From: Bifidobacterium sp.
GTDB lineage: Bacteria; Actinomycetota; Actinomycetes; Actinomycetales; Bifidobacteriaceae
Length of the DNA: 64,000 bases
Assembly (NCBI GenBank): GCA_022649135.1
Contig: JALCNP010000003.1
Span: 120,385-184,384 of the forward strand
Direction: 5' to 3'
Shown one piece after another: positions 58,588-64,000 of the stretch. The notes under the pieces are model-generated. The model had not been told where the DNA came from. It did no database searches and saw only the letters and a list, made by a program, of their open reading frames with translations. The translations under genes were made by a program, and so were the position numbers. The first letter of the stretch is position 1; each line of letters opens with the position of its first letter.

Positions 58588-59721
58588 ATGGCCCGTGTCA
58601 CGCATTCCGATGTACGCCGGGCCGTGGAACAGGCCCGGACCATGGTCGTCAAGGTGGGCTCGAGCTCGCTGACCCAGTCCTCGGGGCATCTCGATGTGGA
58701 CAAGCTGGATGCCCTGGTGTGTGCGATCGCCCACGCCTCGCTGATGGGCGCGCGCATCGTTCTGGTGTCCTCGGGAGCCATCGCCGCGGGGTTCGGGATG
58801 CTTGGATTCGCCGGTCGTCCGTCCGACGTGGCGACGCAGCAGGCGACCGCCTCCGTCGGACAGGGTCTTCTCATGGCCCACTACGAGTCCGCCTTCGCAC
58901 GCTTCGGGATCCGGGTCGGTCAGATCCTCATCACCGCCGAGGACACGGTGCGTGCCGTGCAGTACCGCAACGCCCGCAGGACGCTGGACAGACTCCTCGA
59001 CCTGGGCGTCGTCCCCGTCGTCAATGAAAACGACGCCCTCGCCAGCAACGAGATCCGTTTTGGCGACAACGATCGGCTGTCCGCTCTGGTGGCCAACATG
59101 GTGCGCGCCGACGCGCTTGTGCTCCTCACCGATGTCGACGCCCTGTACTCCGCCCCTCCGGAGCGTCCGGACTCGAGGAGGATCGGATACGTGCCCAATG
59201 TGGTCGCCACGTTGAACAACGTGGAGGTCGCCGGCAGCACATCGGGCGTCGGAACGGGCGGCATGGTGACCAAGCTGGAGGCCGCACGGATCGCCGCGGT
59301 GTCGGGTATCCCCACGGTGCTCACCAGCGCTGCGAACGCCGGTCCGGCACTGATGGGCGACGTGGTCGGGACGGCGTTCGCACCCGTCAAGCACCGTGGC
59401 TCCTCACGGAGGCTGTGGATCGAGTTCGCCGCCGCCCCCCGCGGAACCCTCGTCGCCGACCGTGGCGCGGCCTCGGCCGTGCGCGGCGGTAGGGCCAGTC
59501 TCCTCGCCGCGGGTGTGCGTGAGGTGCGAGGGGAGTTCTCCGCAGGCGATCCCCTATGGATCGACGATGACGGGGGACGCCATCTTGCACGGGGTCTTGC
59601 CGGTTTCGATTCCGAGGAGATCTCGCAGATGCTGGGGCGCACCACTGCGCAGCTGAAAAAGGAGTTCGGGGCGCAGTACGCGCATCCACTCGTCCATCGC
59701 GACAATCTGGTGCTCGTCTGA
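58588..59721 (+). CDS. proB: Glutamate 5-kinase
   Basis: 377 residues. Amino acid kinase domain ([62 protein letters not shown]) followed by a PUA domain (about 285-365, [16 protein letters not shown]). First step of proline synthesis. It starts 2 nt after obgE, so they are co-transcribed; proA is not in the window. Confidence 0.95.
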   Translation: MARVTHSDVRRAVEQARTMVVKVGSSSLTQSSGHLDVDKLDALVCAIAHASLMGARIVLVSSGAIAAGFGMLGFAGRPSDVATQQATASVGQGLLMAHYESAFARFGIRVGQILITAEDTVRAVQYRNARRTLDRLLDLGVVPVVNENDALASNEIRFGDNDRLSALVANMVRADALVLLTDVDALYSAPPERPDSRRIGYVPNVVATLNNVEVAGSTSGVGTGGMVTKLEAARIAAVSGIPTVLTSAANAGPALMGDVVGTAFAPVKHRGSSRRLWIEFAAAPRGTLVADRGAASAVRGGRASLLAAGVREVRGEFSAGDPLWIDDDGGRHLARGLAGFDSEEISQMLGRTTAQLKKEFGAQYAHPLVHRDNLVLV

Positions 59722-59800
59722 CCGCTTCACGCCCCGCCTCCGCGGCCCGTGGCGACATGCGTGTTTCTCCTCGCGCAGGATTACAGTGGAGTTCATGACT

Positions 59801-61006
59801 ATGGCTCAGTGGCAGACATTAAGCAACCGGATCAACGATGTGGCGGAAAGCGCCACCCTCGCCGTGGATTCCAAGGCCAAGGCGATGAAGGCCGGTGGCG
59901 TGGACGTCATCGGATTCGGCGCAGGCGAGCCGAATTTCCCCACTCCGGACTATGTGGTCGAGGCCGCCTCGAAGGCGTGCTTCGACCCCCGGAACCATCG
60001 CTACACTCCTACGGCGGGACTGCCTCCACTGCGGGAGGCGATCGCACGCAAGACCATGCGGGATTCGGGATATCCGGTCGAACCGAACCAGGTCGTTGTG
60101 ACCAACGGCGGCAAACAGGCCGTATACGAGGCATGCCAGGTTCTGCTCAACGACGGTGATGAGGTGATCATCCCCGCACCCTATTGGACGACCTATCCCG
60201 AGGCCGTCAAGCTCGCCGGCGGCAAGCCCGTGGAAGTGTTCTCCGGGGCGGACCGCGACTTCGAACCGGATATCGACGCGCTGGAGGCGGCGCGCACCCC
60301 CCGGACCAAGGCGATAATCGTCACCTCCCCCTCGAACCCGACCGGCGCGGTGTGGAGCGAGCGGACCATCAGAGCGATCGGCGAATGGGCCGTGCGCAAC
60401 CACATATGGGTTCTTTCCGATGAGATCTATGAGCATCTTCACTATGACGGCGCACGGACCGCGTATATCGGTGCGGTCGTTCCCCAGGTTCGGGGTCAGC
60501 TCATCGTGCTCAACGGCGTCGCCAAGACGTACGCGATGACGGGGTGGCGCGTGGGCTGGCTGATCGCTCCGGCGGAGGTCGCCCGCGCCGCCGCGAAACT
60601 GCAGGGTCATCTATCCTCGAATGTTTCCGACGTCTCCCAGCAGGCCGCTCTGGCGGCCGTTTCGGGGTCTCTTGACGCGGTGCGCATGATGAGGTCGGCC
60701 TTCGACCGGCGCCGTGCGGCGATCGTCTCCGCGCTGAACGCCATCCCCGGAGTCCAATGCCCGACGCCGACCGGTGCATTCTATGCGTTCGCCAATGTGG
60801 AGGGGCTGATGAACCGCCCCATCGGAGCTTCGGGATCCGTCGCGTCGTCCTCCGCTCAGCTGGCCGCGCTGCTGCTCGACGAGGCCCATGTTGCCGCGGT
60901 GCCCGGGGAGGCCTTCGGAGCGCCGGGCTATCTGCGCTTCTCCTATGCCCTTTCCGACGAGCAGCTCGCGGAGGGCATGAGAAGGTTTGCCGCGTGGGTC
61001 GGCTGA
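59801..61006 (+). CDS. Class I aspartate aminotransferase
   Basis: 401 residues. PLP enzyme with the lysine in [17 protein letters not shown], Asp/Tyr in [12 protein letters not shown], Asn in [11 protein letters not shown] and the carboxylate-binding Arg near LRFSYALS. It moves amino groups between aspartate or other acids and 2-oxoglutarate. ATG 59801 lies 9 nt after GTGGAG; ATG 59795 is only 3 nt away from it, so less likely. A prephenate-accepting subtype is possible. Confidence 0.9.
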   Translation: MAQWQTLSNRINDVAESATLAVDSKAKAMKAGGVDVIGFGAGEPNFPTPDYVVEAASKACFDPRNHRYTPTAGLPPLREAIARKTMRDSGYPVEPNQVVVTNGGKQAVYEACQVLLNDGDEVIIPAPYWTTYPEAVKLAGGKPVEVFSGADRDFEPDIDALEAARTPRTKAIIVTSPSNPTGAVWSERTIRAIGEWAVRNHIWVLSDEIYEHLHYDGARTAYIGAVVPQVRGQLIVLNGVAKTYAMTGWRVGWLIAPAEVARAAAKLQGHLSSNVSDVSQQAALAAVSGSLDAVRMMRSAFDRRRAAIVSALNAIPGVQCPTPTGAFYAFANVEGLMNRPIGASGSVASSSAQLAALLLDEAHVAAVPGEAFGAPGYLRFSYALSDEQLAEGMRRFAAWVG

Positions 61007-61138
61007 GTCGTGGGACGTCTCCGCGGCACCGTGTGGACGACACTCGACTGGACTAAACGAAGCCGAACCGGTAGTATGGCTCCTTGGCGGTTTTGCCGTA
61101 TGGTCTCGTGTTATGTGTAGCATAGGCAAAGTTCACCT

Positions 61139-61214
61139 AGGGAAGTGGCGCAATTGGTAGCGCAACGGTCTCCAAAACCGTAGGTTGTGGGTTCGAGTCC
61201 CGCCTTCCCTGCCA
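61139..61214 (+). tRNA. tRNA-Trp (CCA)
   Basis: 76 nt with encoded CCA. Acceptor AGGGAAG/CUUCCCU, anticodon loop UCUCCAAAA with CCA anticodon, T loop GGUUCGAGUC. It lies 35 nt before secE, the usual actinobacterial order. Confidence 0.96.
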
Positions 61215-61249
61215 ATGGTTGAGAATCATCATCCAAGCGAAGGAAGAAA

Positions 61250-61477
61250 ATGGCGAAGGCACGAAAAACACAGAAGGCTGCGAAGCCGAACGTTTTCATG
61301 CGCATCGGCTTGTTCATCAAGCAGATCATTGATGAACTTCGCAAGGTTGTGACCCCCAGCGGCAAGGAACTGGTGTCCTGGTCCTTCGCCGTGTTCGTTT
61401 TCGTGCTTCTGCTCATGCTCCTCGTGTCGAGCATGGACTTTGGCCTTGGCAAGCTTGTGCTGTGGATATTCGGCTGA
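61250..61477 (+). CDS. secE: Preprotein translocase subunit SecE
   Basis: 75 residues: basic start, amphipathic helix ([20 protein letters not shown]) and one membrane segment ([20 protein letters not shown]). Stabilises SecY. AAGGAAGAAA precedes the ATG; it is followed by nusG. Confidence 0.95.
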   Translation: MAKARKTQKAAKPNVFMRIGLFIKQIIDELRKVVTPSGKELVSWSFAVFVFVLLLMLLVSSMDFGLGKLVLWIFG

Positions 61478-61503
61478 CCGGTGAACGTGAAGGTGCAAAG
61501 GCA

Positions 61504-62418
61504 ATGAATGATGATGAAGTAAACCTCAACGGGACGAGTGCGGCGACGGATGCGTCCGCGGACAAGGCTCCGGCTCCGGCTCCGGCCTCCGCCAATGCCG
61601 TGTTCTCCGACGCCGCGGTTCCGGATGCGGCGCCCGCAGCCGAGCCCGTTTCGGCGCAGGGCGATTCCGACGAGGTCGTTTCCGATGGCCATGCACCGGA
61701 CGCCGTGGCCGGTCCCGATTCCGTGAATGACGATGCGGCTGCAGAAGACGAGGCAGCCGTCGATTCCGCTTCCGCCTCCGAGCAGGGCGAGGGCGAAGAG
61801 GATCCCGGTGCCAAGGCCGTGGCGGACTTCTCCAAGAGTCTGCGCACGCTTGAGGGCAAGTGGTATGTGCTTCATACGTATTCCGGCTATGAGAAGCGAG
61901 TGAAGGCCAATGTCGAATCCCGAGTGCAGAGCTTCGGTCTGGAGGACAAGATATTCCAGATTGAGGTCCCCATGGAGGAGGTCGAAAAGCATACCGATAA
62001 GGGCAAGAAGGTCATTATCCGCGTACGGGTTCCCGGCTATGTCCTGATTCGCATGTGGCCGGATGAGAATGCCCGCCGCATAGTCAGGGACACCGAGGGC
62101 GTGACCGGTTTCGTCGGTCCGACCAAGGAGCCGGCTCCTCTCAGCCGCAAGGAGGTCGTGAGCATGATGGCTCCCATGATCGCCTCTGAGGCCCTGAAGG
62201 AGGCGGGAGACAAGCCCGCCGCCGCCAAGAAGCGCACAGTCGAGGTCTCCTATGCCATCGGCGATCAGGTCACCGTGACCGACGGACCTTTCGCCACCAT
62301 GGCTGCCGTCGTCTCCGACGTGGAGCCGACAACGCAGAAACTTACCGTTCTCGTTTCGATTTTCGGACGGGATACGCCCGTCGAGCTTGGCTTCGGGCAG
62401 GTCGAGAAAATCGTCTGA
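61504..62418 (+). CDS. nusG: Transcription termination/antitermination factor NusG
   Basis: 304 residues. The first 110 are an Ala/Asp/Glu/Ser-rich acidic extension as in other actinobacteria. The NGN domain ([40 protein letters not shown]) and KOW domain ([20 protein letters not shown]) follow. Binds RNA polymerase. ATG 61504 is chosen over an upstream frame that overlaps secE. Confidence 0.95.
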   Translation: MNDDEVNLNGTSAATDASADKAPAPAPASANAVFSDAAVPDAAPAAEPVSAQGDSDEVVSDGHAPDAVAGPDSVNDDAAAEDEAAVDSASASEQGEGEEDPGAKAVADFSKSLRTLEGKWYVLHTYSGYEKRVKANVESRVQSFGLEDKIFQIEVPMEEVEKHTDKGKKVIIRVRVPGYVLIRMWPDENARRIVRDTEGVTGFVGPTKEPAPLSRKEVVSMMAPMIASEALKEAGDKPAAAKKRTVEVSYAIGDQVTVTDGPFATMAAVVSDVEPTTQKLTVLVSIFGRDTPVELGFGQVEKIV

Positions 62419-62809
62419 TGGGTTGTGACCACGTAGCTCCGATGCCACGTGGGTTCCGAGGGGCTTCGCACAGTCATGTATGCGGGGCCCTTCGTGTGTA
62501 TGTGGTGTGTGCGCTGCCGCTGTCCGGGATGCGGGCCGACGTCGAATCTCTGTATCGTCAAACCCACGCGACGCCCGTCACTCCGCAGGGAACAGGGAGC
62601 AGAACCGAGCCCGTATCACGCCGACGGATGGTCCTTCTGTTTTGTCCCCGCTATACGGGACAATAGGAAAGCTTGTGTCTGGAGGGAAGACCCGCTAGCA
62701 CAGCACAGCAATGGAAGTTGCGGGAGGAGACCTCAACCGCTGCCGGCCCATGGTCGAGCGGGGGGTGGGGCCACCGAATGAACCGCTTCATAGAAAGAAG
62801 AACCATAAC
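62419..62809. promoter_or_regulatory. Non-coding leader between nusG and rplK
   Basis: 390 bp without a gene. It holds an inverted repeat TTGTCCC/GGGACAA (62642-62648 and 62657-62663) around CGCTATAC, and purine blocks (GGAGGGAAGACC and GGGAGGAGACC) closer to rplK. It likely contains the rplK-rplA promoter and may contain the site for L1 feedback, but neither can be pinned down by eye. Confidence 0.45.
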
Positions 62810-63241
62810 ATGGCTCCCAAAAAGAAAGTCTCGGCGCTGATCAAGCTTGAGATTCAGGCCGGAAAAGCCAATCCGGCACCGCCTCTGGGCCCCGCACTGG
62901 GCTCCCACGGCGTCAACATCATGGATTTCTGCAAGGCCTACAATGCGGCCACGCAGGACAAGATGGGCCAGGTCATCCCCGTCGAAATCACGGTCTATGA
63001 GGATCGCTCCTTCACGTTCATCCTCAAGACCCCGCCGGCTGCAGCCCTGCTGCTCAGCGCTGCGGGAATCAAGAAGGGCACCGACAATCCTCTGACACAC
63101 AAGGTCGGGTCGGTGACCAAGGCGCAGGTTCGCGAAATAGCCGAAACCAAGATGCCCGATCTTTCCGCGCGCGACGTCGAGGCGGGCATGAAGATCATCG
63201 CAGGCACCGCCCGTTCCATGGGCATTACGGTCACGGACTGA
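62810..63241 (+). CDS. rplK: 50S ribosomal protein L11
   Basis: 143 residues. [35 protein letters not shown] and the C-terminal ARSMGITV are diagnostic. Part of the GTPase-associated centre. Purine-rich AGAAAGAAGAA precedes the ATG. Paired with rplA. Confidence 0.97.
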   Translation: MAPKKKVSALIKLEIQAGKANPAPPLGPALGSHGVNIMDFCKAYNAATQDKMGQVIPVEITVYEDRSFTFILKTPPAAALLLSAAGIKKGTDNPLTHKVGSVTKAQVREIAETKMPDLSARDVEAGMKIIAGTARSMGITVTD

Positions 63242-63254
63242 AAGGAGAGGGCAG

Positions 63255-63947
63255 ATGGCTAATCATTCCAAGAAATATCGCGAAGCGGCCGAAAAGGTCG
63301 ATCGCACCAACCTCTACACCGCTCCCGAGGCGATCGCACTGCTCAAAAGCATGCCCAAGCGTGGTTTCGATGAAACCGTCGAGGCGGTGTACCGTCTCAA
63401 CGTCGATCCGCGCAAGGCCGATCAGCTCGTCCGTGGCGTCGTCAACCTCCCTCACGGGACGGGCAAGACGGCCAAGGTGCTTGTGTTCGCGCGTGGCCCC
63501 AAGGCGACGGAGGCGACCGACGCGGGAGCCGACATCGTCGGCGACGACGATCTCATCGCCAAGGTGCAGGGCGGCTTCCTCGACTTCGACGCCGTCGTGG
63601 CGACCCCGGACATGATGGGCAAGGTCGGGCGTCTCGGCCGTGTGCTCGGACCCCGTGGCCTTATGCCGAACCCGAAGACCGGAACCGTGACCATGGACGT
63701 CACCAAGGCCGTGTCCGACATCAAGGGCGGCAAGATCGAGTTCCGTGTCGACAAGCACGGGAACCTGTCCTTCCTTATCGGGAAGATGTCGTTCGATGAG
63801 ACGGCCCTTGACGAGAATTTCAAGGCCGTGGCCGACGAGGTGAAGAGACTCAAGCCCACCACGGTGAAGGGTCGCTACATCACCAAGGCGACCATTACCT
63901 CCACGATGGGACCTGGAGTCCCCGTCGATCCGGCGACGCTGGCCTGA
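63255..63947 (+). CDS. rplA: 50S ribosomal protein L1
   Basis: 230 residues with [40 protein letters not shown] (the L1 signature) and [20 protein letters not shown]. It binds the 23S L1 stalk and usually represses its own operon by binding the mRNA leader. AAGGAGAGG lies upstream. Confidence 0.97.
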   Translation: MANHSKKYREAAEKVDRTNLYTAPEAIALLKSMPKRGFDETVEAVYRLNVDPRKADQLVRGVVNLPHGTGKTAKVLVFARGPKATEATDAGADIVGDDDLIAKVQGGFLDFDAVVATPDMMGKVGRLGRVLGPRGLMPNPKTGTVTMDVTKAVSDIKGGKIEFRVDKHGNLSFLIGKMSFDETALDENFKAVADEVKRLKPTTVKGRYITKATITSTMGPGVPVDPATLA

Positions 63948-64000
63948 GCCACAGGCGCTGTCCTCGATTGCGGCGGTGGGGGGGGCCGCGCCAATAACGC

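Noticed and set aside
62642..62663. TTGTCCC/GGGACAA hairpin as an intrinsic terminator of nusG
   Set aside because: No T run follows it and it is 220 nt from the nusG stop; listed only as part of the leader.

Overview
The window is high-GC actinobacterial chromosome that I place in Bifidobacterium or a close relative. Reasons: a lysA-hom-thrB block with argS just upstream, nucS (endoMS) directly downstream of atpC, an arginine-rich RNase E of about 930 residues, an Obg with a long C-terminal tail, a MetA that is the acetyl type by sequence, and a helix-turn-helix/MFS exporter pair of a kind common in bifidobacteria. The species cannot be fixed from sequence alone.

Region 1 (1-4262) is a lower-GC accessory island. 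On the minus strand it carries what looks like a small RiPP peptide locus: a 32-residue precursor ending in cysteine (1999-2097), a radical SAM/SPASM maturase (617-1959) and a flavoprotein of the cysteine-decarboxylase family (61-612). The divergent strand has an ArsR-type regulator and an MFS exporter. Both the maturase and the exporter are interrupted by single frameshifts, so the locus is either decaying, phase-variable or mis-sequenced at two points.

Region 2 (4677-21422) is a compact prophage of about 16.7 kb, flanked by 40-bp direct repeats and inserted into the 3' half of an initiator tRNA-Met gene. From right to left on the minus strand it holds a Cro-like gene, small early genes, an HNH/P-loop protein, terminase, portal, a fused protease-capsid protein, connectors, tail genes with a -1 frameshifted chaperone (GGGAAAA), tape measure, tail tip and lysis genes. 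A lipoprotein and the integrase sit on the plus strand at the left end. The plus-strand repressor-like gene at the right end runs into attR. In the circular phage the same gene would cross attP, gain 22 residues and end just upstream of integrase. This is the layout of the integration-dependent immunity switches of mycobacteriophages such as BPs, and I regard it as the most interesting item with the RiPP locus.

Region 3 (21594-37618) is core: metA, the complete F1Fo ATP synthase operon (atpBEFHAGDC), nucS, an FKBP-type isomerase lipoprotein, a membrane protein plus lipoprotein pair, a thioredoxin-fold/TPR protein, a CYTH protein, tRNA-Arg(CCG) and a serine beta-lactamase-like hydrolase.

Region 4 (38062-53000) is metabolism and transport: a dicarboxylate/amino-acid symporter, RidA, argS, lysA, hom, thrB (aspartate-family amino acids), a Maf-Nudix fusion, an ABC exporter (ATPase plus FtsX-type permease), an auxin-efflux-type carrier and dapE.

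Region 5 (53119-63947) is information processing: rne, rplU, rpmA, obgE, proB, an aspartate aminotransferase, tRNA-Trp, secE, nusG, rplK and rplA.
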